From Atriophallophorus winterbourni (Eukaryota > Platyhelminthes > Trematoda > Plagiorchiida > Microphallidae), in the NCBI GenBank assembly GCA_013407085.1, contig JACCGJ010016150.1, positions 1 through 64,000 of the forward strand: a stretch of DNA of 64,000 nucleotides, written 5' to 3'. Below, in pieces: positions 1-10,215 of this stretch. Positions within the stretch are counted from its first letter, which is position 1. Each line of letters opens with the position of its first letter. Below the pieces are notes generated by a model that was not told the origin of the DNA, searched no databases, and saw only the letters and a program-made list of their open reading frames with translations. Made by a program: the position numbers and the translations under genes.

Positions 1-739
1 AATTTTACTATGAGTTGCATTGCTTGAAATATTTTGTTAAATCAATTTAAAACAAACTGAAAAGAATTTATTTCGAAAACGTCCGTAAACAAAGAGAACA
101 CAGGGCGTGGTTGAATGTTGCGCTCCGGAAAAAAACAGAAATATGATGTCCTTCCTAATTTTTCTCTTGCAATATTCTGACATTATGATGAATTGAATAG
201 GTCATATCATTCCTTGTGTAGTGTTATTATGTTTCAAGAATCCTAGTTCCACACTGAAATCGATTAATGCTTGAAATTCAGTCGATAGTCAAAAGTCAGT
301 AGTGTATTTTTGGGAAAAAGCTACAAGCCTAATGGAATAACCACAGGATAGTTAACACATTGGGTTTAAATACGTTTCAGCAGTTGAGCACAGTGGTCGA
401 AGAGAAACGTGTCCCATATTGGTTGGGACGAAAAACGTTGTGGAAAAGGGAAATATATGGTTCAGTATCACAAAGATTATAATATAACATAATTATTATT
501 TATTATTAATTCTTTAATTATATTAATCAAAATTGAGAACTGTAAATCGTGTGAGAAAAATGGAGATCATTGCTTTCCATAAAAAATATTTCGTGATGAC
601 ATTGAAGGATCCAATCAATTTAGTCTTGATCGACAAAGCAATTCAATGTATCGTCGTGGCGGAATGAATACGTATATTAAAAAATATGGTAATATAATCC
701 GAAAGAACTTTTAGCAAATAATAACAACAACTTCTCCTT
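1..739. other. AT-rich DNA, nothing recognised
   Basis: No ORF of note, no repeat shared with the rest of the window, and no RNA motif was seen. It is probably old intergenic or intronic DNA. Confidence 0.4.
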
Positions 740-1065
740 TAATATATTGGGTGCTCACATCCCGATCCCTTACAAATCACTACAGGATTCTGGCTGTTTG
801 TCGTCATCAAGTGGAGACAGTAAGATCAGGTTTAGTGAGCCTTGAGACCTTAGTATAATAATAAAATGAAGGTTACTTATATGCCACTTTTAAATAGGGT
901 TCTTACAACGAACGACGATGTTCAAATACAGAATAACAAAGTGATTATTTTTCAAGCAATCAACGCGCTTATAAACGATCCAAATATTTTGGTGCTCACA
1001 TCCCCATCCGTTTGGCTGTTTGCCGTCATCGAGTGGAAGCAATAAGATCAGGTTCAGTGAGAATG
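740..1065 (-). repeat. Family A hammerhead repeat, tandem dimer (A1)
   Basis: Two direct copies of the same module occur here. The block GGTGCTCACAT begins at 750 and again at 991, so the unit is 241 nt. Each copy is followed by a hammerhead-like segment read on the minus strand: about 775-820, and about 1009-1050 with part of stem III deleted. Between them lies the monomer body, with a GTTC...GAAC hairpin-like segment near 899-915. The first core has lost C3 of the hammerhead (TTGATGA instead of CTGATGA) and has GAAT for GAAA, so neither copy looks catalytic. The layout matches the head-to-tail arrangement of hammerhead-bearing retrozymes. Confidence 0.7.
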
Positions 1066-1739
1066 TGGTAAACTTATGTATACATGATTGCTAATGCTGT
1101 CTCAATCGAAAATGCAATTCAAGGAATCGTATTGGGGGGGTTATTTCGTATTTTAAAAACTATGATATCGTAATCCGAAAGTACGTTTTACATATAATAA
1201 CAATAACAATTCTTGTTTATCAGTTGAGTCTAAACCACGCTTTTTCCTTCTTATAAATCCCGAATTGTAATCAATATCTATATAACTCCTAACTGCTCTT
1301 CTTCGTCTACTTACGACGTTTTCGAATTTTTTCTAAGTGAAACCTAACTTCTTCAATTGTCTTTTAATTTAATGGTCGATGTCTTTAAAAAGGTAGATAC
1401 TTCAGGCCTGCAAAACACATCTTTAATAAATATAGTAAACTTTTCAACTATTGACGAGGTTCAACTAGATTACTTCTTCGTGACAGATGCAGCGCTTTTT
1501 ATGGTGATCGCATGTGCATCTATCACTTGCACTAATCACTGTTTAATCAAACTGGAAAAGTTATTCTCAGGATGCTTTGTCGTTCTAGAGAGCATAAATT
1601 TTACAAGAGGCGATGCGGTCGGATATTGAGCCTTTGCAACTGATGATTTATTTAACCAACTTCGCTGTATTCTCCTACATTGATGTATCGCGTGAATGCG
1701 ATGCAATTACAGAATATCTGAATTTCTGTTACGCAATTT
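1066..1739. other. Unassigned AT-rich DNA
   Basis: A 90-codon open frame (1357-1629) has no recognisable domain and no supporting context. I do not call it a gene. Nothing else stands out. Confidence 0.4.
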
Positions 1740-2790
1740 TTTGCTTAGTTGAAACAATTGTATAAGACCTGAGAAGGTTTCTTTAAACTACACTAAAAAT
1801 ATTTCTCAGGCAAAAAGAGCGGGCTTAAAGCAGCAAGACAGGGTATTGACCAAATAACTGACTAAGGTCATTAAATCTGAAATTACACGTCTTAATCAGC
1901 TGTATGTAAATTTACTGCTAATTGAAAAAAGACTGAACAACTTTAGAAGGCTTTAAGAAAACTTTACGGCCCTGATCGATCAACTTAATGTGAATATTGG
2001 TGGTGAAACATATGTGACAACAATATGACAACTTTCAAATTGTCAGAGATTGATCATGCAAATCTTAGTATATCTGAGAATGATGTTTTTAGAAAGCTCT
2101 GTTGGTTAAAAGTGAACAAAGCCCCTGGCACGTATAAAGTAACTTCAATGAAACTTGAGGTAGGTGCGCCATGGATTGCCAAACCGATAGCTTCCATTTT
2201 TAAATGCTTCCTTTTTGCTGGTACGATTGCAACTGTTTATAAACATTCAAGGATTAAAGCGGCCCTTAAAAACTGGAGGAAAGTTTTGTCTATATCATGC
2301 ATTTCACGAGTTTTAAAAATTATGAAAAGCCTAGTTAATAATTGCCTATAGAAGGTAACATCCTCTGAAGATTATGAGCAATTTGCTCACCTGAAACAAC
2401 GCTTTACAGTTGATGTCGTTTTATGTCTAACTCACAGCATTTTTATAGAGCTTGGCAGCTAATTATTGGTCATCAGATTTTATTCTCTTGATTACACGAA
2501 CGCGTTCGGTTATATCAATTGTGTAAATGACGAACCTACTTAAAATACGAGCTATACCAGTTAAAATATTCAAATGGATATGTGGATGCTTTTCCAATAG
2601 ATCTCTCAATCCGTCGGAATCAACAGCCAACGCTTTGACTTAACCCCGACTTAGAAAGGATTTCTTTAAGGAGCGCTTTTATCTCCATTCTTTCTTCAGC
2701 TCACCAGGCTGCAATTCCACAGCCGCCCTCAACTTCCAATTCGAAATAATCATTAGATGCGTAGTACCCAAAACCAACTCTTTAAATTCG
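1740..2790 (+). mobile_element. Decayed LINE reverse transcriptase fragment
   Basis: The open stretch 2025-2351 reads like the fingers of a non-LTR reverse transcriptase. It has an N-K-A-P-G motif near residue 32 (the usual NKAPGPDGI region), then IAKPIASIF, then a decayed K-x-A...P-I-x-K-like segment and VLKIMKSLV (usual ISKVLE). Upstream, 1760-2010 reads as a broken linker region. Downstream, about 2490-2530 retains DYTNAFGYIN in another frame, matching the catalytic LDxxKAFDxV block with the second part altered. Several stops and frameshifts make it a dead element. The clade cannot be fixed from this; CR1, L2 and Jockey are all possible. Confidence 0.6.
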
Positions 2791-2799
2791 CTTACTGCT

Positions 2800-3510
2800 T
2801 AATTAATTCGCGTGAACACCGAAAAAACAGAAGTCCTCCGTGTGCTAACTGATAAGCCCCCATCAATCACCACCAATGGTAAAGCAGTCAAAGACGTCAC
2901 GCAATTCGCTACCTCGGCTGCATTGTTTCAATTAGTGGTGGCACGGACGAAGACATAGTCGCCAGAATCGGCAAAGCAAGATACGCGTTCAGAGCTTTGA
3001 AACCCATTTGGGAGTCGAAGGTTCTATCAAAACGCACGAAACTCCGTATATTCAGAAACAACGTCAAATCCGTGCTACTCTATGGATCGGAAACCTGGCG
3101 AGTGACATCAAAGTCTTCTGGCCGCTTGCAATCATTCCACAATAATTGCCTTCGTAGAATTATTAGGGTAAATGGCCAGAAAAGATAAGGAATCAAGACC
3201 TGTGGCAGATTGCTGCTAAGGACCCGATCGCCCAGCAGATCAGTAGAAGAACATGGAGATGGGTTGGGCACACCTTGCGGAAACCTTATGATGACGTCAC
3301 GTGTCATGCTCTGGTATAGAACCCAATCGGGAAGAGACGGGTCGGACGCCCAAGGCTATCTTGGAAGCGCTCGTGTGAAGAGGAAATACGCAAGTGTGGA
3401 CTCAACTGGAACGACATCAAACTGGTTGCTATGGACAGACCAAAATGGAGACAAGTTGCCGAGGCCCTATGTTCCTCCAGAAACTCAAGGGATTAAGTCA
3501 AGTAAGTCAG
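2800..3510 (+). mobile_element. RTE-like LINE, C-terminal part of the ORF, broken
   Basis: Translation on this strand shows the region after the reverse transcriptase palm. It starts with NTEKTEVLRV, then a YLGCIV...GGTDEDIVARIGKA segment, KSVLLYGSETW (3075-3107), LQSFHNNCLRRII, and after a frameshift near 3188, TWRWVGHTLRKP. It ends with the GRRVGRPR/IRKC...W-N-D-I and W-x-x-V-A-E-A-L-C-S-S pattern. These are hallmarks of RTE-clade ORF C-termini. The frame breaks around 3188 and 3330-3350, so no intact protein is made. It ends near 3495 with a short AAGT-type repeat, as expected of an RTE 3' end. It abuts another RTE copy in the opposite orientation. Confidence 0.7.
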
Positions 3511-3720
3511 TTTGGTCCAGTCTAGGACATAAGCCGTTAAACAGCTCTTTCCAGGCATCAAAATTCTGGGAGAGTCTATTTAGCTATCTTCGCCTCTCGC
3601 TTATCTGCTCGGTGCTTTGGTCCAGTCTAGGACATAAGCCGTTAAACAGCTCTTTCCAGGCATCAAGATTCTGGGAGAGTCTCTTAAGCTATCTTCGCCT
3701 CTCGCTTATCTGCTCGGTGC
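3511..3720 (-). repeat. 105-bp tandem duplication inside the RTE C-terminus
   Basis: Positions 3511-3615 and 3616-3720 are near-identical copies with only a few differences (for example AAAATTCTGG against AAGATTCTGG). The unit length is a multiple of three, so the element's reading frame is kept. On the minus strand each copy encodes the W-K-E-L-F-N-G-L-C-P-R-L-D-Q terminal motif of the RTE ORF. Confidence 0.95.
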
Positions 3721-4164
3721 TGCATCCAGCTCTCGGAACCAGGTATTTCTGGGCCGCCTTCTCATACACTTCCTTTAAGGGTTCCAAGTGAGGGATTTTT
3801 TGTGATGTTTGATGCAGGTTTGCGGAGGATGTGGCCAATCCATCGCCAGCGTCACTGAAGGATGTCTTTGTCAACATGCTATTGCTGCGTTCGTTGTCAC
3901 AGTTCTTCATTGCTGATCTCGTCGGGTCAGCGGATATTTAAAATCTTTCTGAGGCAGGTGTTGATGAAGATTTCGATTTTATTCAAGTTGGTGACTATGG
4001 TTCCCCAGTTCTCCCCTCCGTAGAGGAGTATTGGCTTTACTAAGGTGTTGAAGAGACTGATCTTGGAAATAATGCTAATTTCGCAGGATCTATAGATGTT
4101 CTGGAGCCGATGGAAGGCTGCTAGTTTTTTATCGATGCTAGTTATGACGACTGCATGTGTTACT

Positions 4165-4310
4165 GCAAATTATCGTTGCAAGTGCTGTGGGAGAGATTTT
4201 TCCTCCCAAATCGGACTGCTTTCTCATTCAAAAAGCTGTAGAACACGAAACGTCATGTGATTGTGATGTACATCCATGGTCGACATCGACCGAATGAGGC
4301 TAACAACATC
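4165..4310 (+). mobile_element. LINE-X 3' tail inserted into the RTE copy
   Basis: This stretch matches the 3' ends of the LINE-X copies at 8.1, 10.1, 16.0 and 61.1 kb: a segment reading GAT...CTGCTTTCTCATTCAAAAAGCTGT, then GATGTACATCCATGGTCGAC, then a GAATGAGGC(T/C)AACAACA end. It lies opposite to, and inside, the RTE copy, whose minus-strand protein pattern resumes on each side. It is therefore a short, heavily 5'-truncated insertion. I could not define target-site duplications. Confidence 0.7.
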
Positions 4311-5930
4311 CAAGATGCTTCTGAGATAGCTGAAATTGTCCATATCTTCCAGCGCCACGCCTCGGACGGTGATGTGTGTCGTGTTGAAAGCGTTGGTATT
4401 GAACATCTCGCTCTACCCTCTGTTGATGTTAAGGCCCAGTCTAGCTGCGTTTACTGCAAAGATGCTATCATTCTCTTGCATCTGTTGTTGGTTGTGAAGA
4501 AGAGAAGAGAAGAACCAGAACGTCAGCGAAGTCGAGGTTGATCAAATGCCTCCAAAGTGTTCTCTGAATGCCGTTCCGCTTCTGGTCTGTAGATACCTTC
4601 ATGATCCAATCTATAACCAGCAGGAACAGGAACATGGAGAGTGAGCAGCCTTGCCTCACTACGGTTATCACTTTAAAGGTGTCAGTGTGCTGTCTGCCAT
4701 CCACTATTCTACCGGTCATCCTTTCATATGACTTCCTGAGAATTTTGGTGAACTTTTCTGCTACTCCATAGTGTCTCAGTAGTCTCCAGAGGGTCATTCT
4801 GTCGACACTGTCAAACGCCTTCTCATAATTAATGGAGTTAACGTAGAGAGACCAGTTCTATTTCAGGGACTGTTCTAGAATGATGCGTGGGGTTGCGATA
4901 TAGTCTGTGCACGATGTCTCCTTTCGTAACACCGCATTTTTGTCACGAAGATGTAAGTCAACATCGTCTTTCATTTTGTTTAGCAAGATGCGGTTGAAAA
5001 CCTTCCCTTAGAAGGACAACAGTATTATCCCTCGGTAGTTGGAGCAGGACTTTGATGAGGTAGCCTTATTTCCACTTAGCTGGTATTTATTCGCAGATCT
5101 TGCAGAAGATTTAGTGAAGGAGCTCCACACTTGTCTCGATGTCCGAGTTTGGCGCTTCTGATTGGATGCTGTCAGGTTCTATAGCCTTGCCGTTCTTTGA
5201 ATGCTCAATGGCGTCGCGGATTACTTCTTTCGTGGGTGCACAGCACCTGATTGTCAGATTGCTTTCAGCTCGTAGAATCTCCTAAGGGTTTGAAGGAGCT
5301 GGTCCGTTGAGTAACTCCTGGAAGTGCTCGATCCAATTCTTTTTCGGTTCTTTTGCGTTTGCTATCGCTTCTCTATCTCAGTTCCTTAATGAGCTTTCTG
5401 GTTTACCAAATTTCCTGTTAGATTTTATGGTGGAATACAGGTTCTTAGTCTTATTTTGATGTGCTGCTTCATCTGTTTTTATGGCTAGCGTCTCTACATA
5501 GTTCCGTTTGTCTTCTTTGACGCTCCGCTTGACATTGTATCTTTTTCGGTATATTTGTTGTCATTTTGTTTTGGCTGCTCTCATTTTGCTGATTTCCACA
5601 ATTGTTTTCTTTTCTCGACTTTCTTTTATCTTCCGTGCTGAGATCCATTCGTTGTGCGTTTATTTTTGGGGTCTCAGTACTTTTGAAATGTTAAGGTCAC
5701 CGCTTCTTTCACTTTCTGTCACTTCTGTTCTATCGTCTCTTCTTCAAATAGCCCTTCCAGGACCTCGAACTTTGTAAAGATGGTGATCTTGAAATCTTCT
5801 TCCTTCTTCTTGTCATTCAGCATAGCGGTGTTTTATCGCTATCTTTAGCTGGACACCTCTATCTAGTTTTTCTTTAATTCAGCTTCAATTTGGCGCTAAG
5901 TTGATGATGAACAGAAGAAACGTCAGCTTC

Positions 5931-7095
5931 TCGTTTGACGTCCTTCCCTGATTACTCCAATGTGAAAGGGGGACAACGGAAGAATCAATTAAATTCTCAG
6001 TCGATAGTTTCAATAACAGTGTTATTTACATCAATGCAATCCATCATAGCTGATGTTTTGTGGAATCTCTTTGAGTGCAATTACCTAATAACTGAATCAC
6101 AAAATGTATTAAGGAAAACGATCTTGACTGACAAATTTGCTGTTAACAAAAGAAACCTAGCCTGAGCTACTGATAGGTGGCCACTTGGTAGAAGTAATAT
6201 GAACAGATTTCTCAAGATGGTCTGATCGTGCCACTCACGAACATTTCATCTCAAAATTCAGTGTATGTAGGAAGATGATTAACTTTATGCATGTTCAAAG
6301 AATGATCAATTTTTCGTGAGATGTGCCTGCCAATCGAACGTCGATCATCAGAGTTCATTCAAGTGGCCATCACATATTCGGCTTGCTGGCAAATAATTTT
6401 AGAACTCTAATAAGCCGAAGTTTTCTAACTTAATGCTCTAGTGGCACATCACAATCAACTATGATACGTGAAAACGCGAACTGATCAGTAATTTCAGCTC
6501 AAATTCTCTTTGGAGCCTTGTTTGCATGATTACCAAATTTACTCTGGTGGGTTTTAAATTTTAAAATTTTGTCATATAAATTGTATTATTATTGTATTAC
6601 ATTTATCTGGAATGCCACTCAATAGCGATTTAATGAGCATCACGTTACACAACGTTAATTGAGACGTACTATATCTTTTATGCAAGTTTAACAAAACTGG
6701 TTACTGTTTGTGATTGATGAATTCCAAGTTTAAAACGAGAAAACATCAGATACATTCACCTTGTTTAATGAAAACATTTTTCCTGATTTGGCGACACTTT
6801 TTTGATAGTTTCTGAAGCCACTTGACTGTTGGGACTAGTGTTTAACCATTAATAACTTTGGAGTCAAATTTTGAAAAATACACGGTATCCCAAACCTAGA
6901 AATAAACGCCCGATAATGGTACATAAACTCGAAAATGTCTCTTGTCTAATGCATTAAGTCTAAAGGTTTCAACATAGCTTACCTCATAGTAAGAGCATCT
7001 AGGCTTGCAGCATAACATGAACTTTGCGACATATACCGCGAGTATTGAATGCCAGAACGATTCATATTGTTGGATTTTCTTCTAGAATACTTTCA
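5931..7095. other. AT-rich DNA, nothing recognised
   Basis: Short open frames (for example 5935-6165) have no domain and no repeat partner within the window. Confidence 0.4.
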
Positions 7096-8190
7096 CTCGA
7101 AAGTACTTACTTAGGCCTTCGAAGTGATGGCAAGCTTCTTAATCTGAACCGGTTGAGAGCAAAAACCAAGGTACGGGATCTACTAATCCGTGGCAGGCTG
7201 TTCGCAGAAAATTCAGCCCTTATTGCTAACTCTTAAGAAAACTTCCAGTCGCTAATGAACTGTTTATCGTTGGTATGCAAAGAATTTGGGATAACTATCA
7301 ACATGAGCAAGACCAAAGTCCTCGGTCAAAGGATTGTATTGCCTCCAATCATCAATAGATGAAACCGTGAGCTTGAACCAGTACATCATTTCACATATAT
7401 TGGTTCAACCATTGCGGATAACCTTTCGTTAGACACGGAGATTGATAAAGGAATTGGCAGAGCAGCTGGCATTTTGTCTTGAGAGAACTCTCGTGTTTAG
7501 GGTAACCGCAAGTTGACTGTAAAGACAAATATGCTGGTATACAGCGCGTGCGTACTAAATGTTACTGTACGGCAGTGGAACCTGGATCACCCACGCAAGA
7601 CACGAACAGAAACTGAATGTTTTCCATCTACAAAGCATTCGTCGTATCTTGAACATATCGCGGACGGACAAAGTGACTAATGATGGAGTGCTTTCTAAAG
7701 GTGGTCTACAGAGCATGTTCACCCTAATACGACAGCGATGCCTGCAGTGGCTTGGCCACGTCTACAAAATTGAATTTAATCGTATTCCAAAAGATCTACT
7801 CCATGGTGAGTTGCTATCAGACAGTAGCTATTAGACAGAAAGCACTTCTGGTAAAAATACGTTTGCAAAAAAGATATGAAAGCTCATGATATTGAGCTAA
7901 CGAGTTGGGAAGAACTTGCTCTTGACCTCTCACTTTGGAGTCATTGTGGAAAGCGTCGTCTGCAGACTGGGGAGGAGCAGATACAGCACTTGGCTGCGGA
8001 ACGCAGATCACGCCACCAGCGTCGCCTGATACCGATCGACCGAGTACTGCCTATCGCTTTGAGCGCTGTAGGAGAGATTGTTCTTCCTGAATCTGACTGT
8101 TGGGTCATTCAAAAAGCTGTGGAGTATGAACAAATCTTGCAATTGTGATGTACATCCATGGTTAACATCGAACGAAGGGAGCCAGCCATC
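7096..8190 (+). mobile_element. LINE-X copy, RT palm to 3' end, decayed
   Basis: The frames read in order: DGKLLNLNRLRAKTKVRDLL (7125-7185), a CKEFGITINMSKTKVLGQ segment (the RT region after the FADD box, about 7275-7325), HHFTYIGSTIADNLSLD (about 7385-7435), then after a frameshift LLYGSGTWITHARHEQKLNVF (7560-7620), HLQSIRRILNIS, LIRQRCLQWLGHVYKIE, IPKDLLHGEL, and a tail with GEEQIQHLAAERRSRHQRR. Downstream, ...FKKLW...CNCDVHPW precedes the GATGTACATCCATGG end. Stops and shifts around 7495-7560 and 7831 break it. I call the family LINE-X because its clade (RTE-, L2- or CR1-like) is not certain. The region before about 7100 is not recognisable, so the copy is 5'-truncated. Confidence 0.75.
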
Positions 8191-9780
8191 TTTCACACGA
8201 AATGCTGGTGAATTGCTTAATAGGCTATCATTAGCCTAATGGCAATCCAAAAAACAAAATCATATTTGTAAATAGTATTTCTAACATCGAAAAAATTGCT
8301 ATTTGAACCAGCAACCACAAGTATCAAGCCTATAACGGTCAGTTGTTGTTGATTACTTTGAGTCGATGTCCACCATGAATGTACATGTCCATCATGATGT
8401 CCTGCAGCGTTTTAAAAGACTAAACAGTCTGCTTATTTCGATTATAACATCAGAACTGCTATTAGTAAAGCAATTATTCAACTGGTCTCTGGCCCGTTTC
8501 GTTTAATAATATTTCACTTTCTCAGTCAAATCGTTCGTTAAAAATGATTTATTTGATATCTGACAGTGTTATTACAAAAATATTGTTGCGTAGCATATTG
8601 AATATAGAGATTACCAACTTTTTGTGGATTGGTTTTAGATGAGCAAACATTCTAAAAATGTGTCGCATCAAGAAGGCCAAAAATCACTAGAAACTGGGCA
8701 AAGAATCTTGTTTTGTCATACGTTCGCTATGGAGCAATCAGAAAAGATTCGTATTATATATACATATTATTCAATTATATTTTCAGCTCTATTTAGCATA
8801 CACTTAAATGAGGAGTTTTTCCATTTGAGTCAGCAACCTAAAATCATTTTTAACGAAAATTTAAATCACCAAATACCTATCAAACGTTACCATGATAAAT
8901 AACTTTGCGCTACTTTTATTCTCACAAGTAAGCAGATTATGTATAATTTTGTTTCAGTGGAACACGATTATTGCGCATCAGTAAATTGAAATAGGCTTGG
9001 CCTAGGAGTTCAAGTAATCAAAGAATAGACTGACTGTTATGGGTTCCATACATATATTTCACATATTGGAACGTTTAATTTAGTAAGGATTGGAATGATA
9101 GAACACTGTACAAAAATAAATTATGTCAAAAACATCTAAGAGAGTGTTGCATTCGAGTAATTAAAAATAATGGACTGTAACCGAATTTATGATATTTTCA
9201 GTTGGTGTGATCATCGAGATACCACCAGAACGGAACCTTCCTTGATATTTGTATAAAATAAGCCAAAAATGTTACCAAAATTTACTGCTTGAGCGATTTC
9301 TTTGGTAAGCAGATTTTGGAAAATGATTTCGGTAATTCTTGTGAGTTGATTTAACACTACATTTCAGAAAATCGGTTAATCTCGACGTTATTTTGAAATA
9401 CTAATCGAAGTAGGAATTTATTTTGAAAATTAGATCTATCTTTGTTAGAAATAAAAATCTAGCCTGATACGTACAGCCTAGATCACATATGTTAACTGCA
9501 TAAAAGTACTTGCTCAATTTAGACTCAATTAAAAATCCCCTAAAATATCTTTATATCTGATAAAAGGACATTTATTAAGCGTTATACCAAGCTCATTGTG
9601 TTTGCCTCCTCACGGAAATCTTTAGTAAAAGCAAAATATTTATCTGCAAATGAGGAGATACCAAATTGGGTTTGCCGTGCGAAACAGCATACTAAATGCA
9701 GCAGAACCAAGCAGCATCTGGAGCGAACCGATTTGGATTTCAAATCGGAAGTGCATTACTTGTAACATTACTTTGTTCAA
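8191..9780. other. Unassigned DNA with one possible LINE-X tail scrap
   Basis: Around 8364-8395, a stretch resembles the reverse complement of the LINE-X 3' end (CGATGTCCACCATGAATGTACA). The rest, including the open frame 8639-8902, shows nothing recognisable. Confidence 0.35.
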
Positions 9781-9782
9781 CG

Positions 9783-10215
9783 TTTATGCCGGTGCAGATC
9801 TACTCTATGATGAGTTGAAATCAGGAAGTTTACCATTGGGTAGACCACATTTGCGCAACAAAGACGTTTGCAAAAGAGATATGAAAGCACTTGGCATTGG
9901 CCCAACGAGTTGGGAAGAACTTGCTCTTGACTGCTTACCTTGCAGGCATCATGTAAAGCGTCGTCTGCAAGTTGGGGAGGAGCAGATACAGCTCTTGGCT
10001 GTTCAACACAAATCTCGCCGCCGTGTGCAACTGACCCCTATCGTCTTAGTAATTTCTACGGCTGCGATTGCTGCGGAAAGATTGTTCCTCCATGAATCGT
10101 ACTGTTTAGTCATTCTAAAAGCTGTGGAAAATGAAAAAATAGTGTGATTGTCATGTACATCCATGGTCGATATCGCCCGAATGAGGCCAACAACAACCAA
10201 GCTACATTTAATGGT
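9783..10215 (+). mobile_element. LINE-X copy, last ~430 bp
   Basis: An open frame (within 9650-10147) reads LLYDELKSG...LGRPHLRNKDVCKRDMKALGIG, then TSWEELALD, RRLQVGEEQIQLLAVQHKSRRR, ending near CDCH-like residues with a stop at 10147. After it come GTACATCCATGGTCGATATCG and GAATGAGGCCAACAACAACC, the common LINE-X 3' end. This is the least interrupted LINE-X tail in the window, still in one frame for about 120 codons. Residues before LLYDEL in the same open frame (9650-9780) do not look like LINE-X and are probably flanking DNA that happens to be open. Confidence 0.75.

Larger units (their letters stand above)
3511..5930 (-). mobile_element. RTE-like LINE, near-complete RT half, decayed and interrupted
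   Basis: Read on the minus strand from about 5930 down, broken frames show an order typical of RTE LINEs. First comes a post-endonuclease linker (SSVHHQLSAKLKLN, about 5870-5930). Next is palm block A, SINYEKAFDSVDR (about 4800-4850), then LWRLLRHYGV, then VRQGCSLSMFLFLLVIDW (usual VRQGCLLSPFLFL), then LDFADVLVLL, where the second catalytic aspartate of FADD is V (about 4500). After that come NFSYLRSILDV, LLYGGENWG (about 4010), CLRKILNI, RWRWIGHILRKP (about 3830) and finally WKELFNGLCPRL. The mutated FADD box and many stops mean it is dead. A piece of another LINE (4165-4310) splits it after SILDV. Confidence 0.75.

Noticed and set aside
3210..3791. 193-codon frame as a gene with an internal repeat
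   Set aside because: It joins the shifted end of one RTE copy to the antisense of another across their junction.
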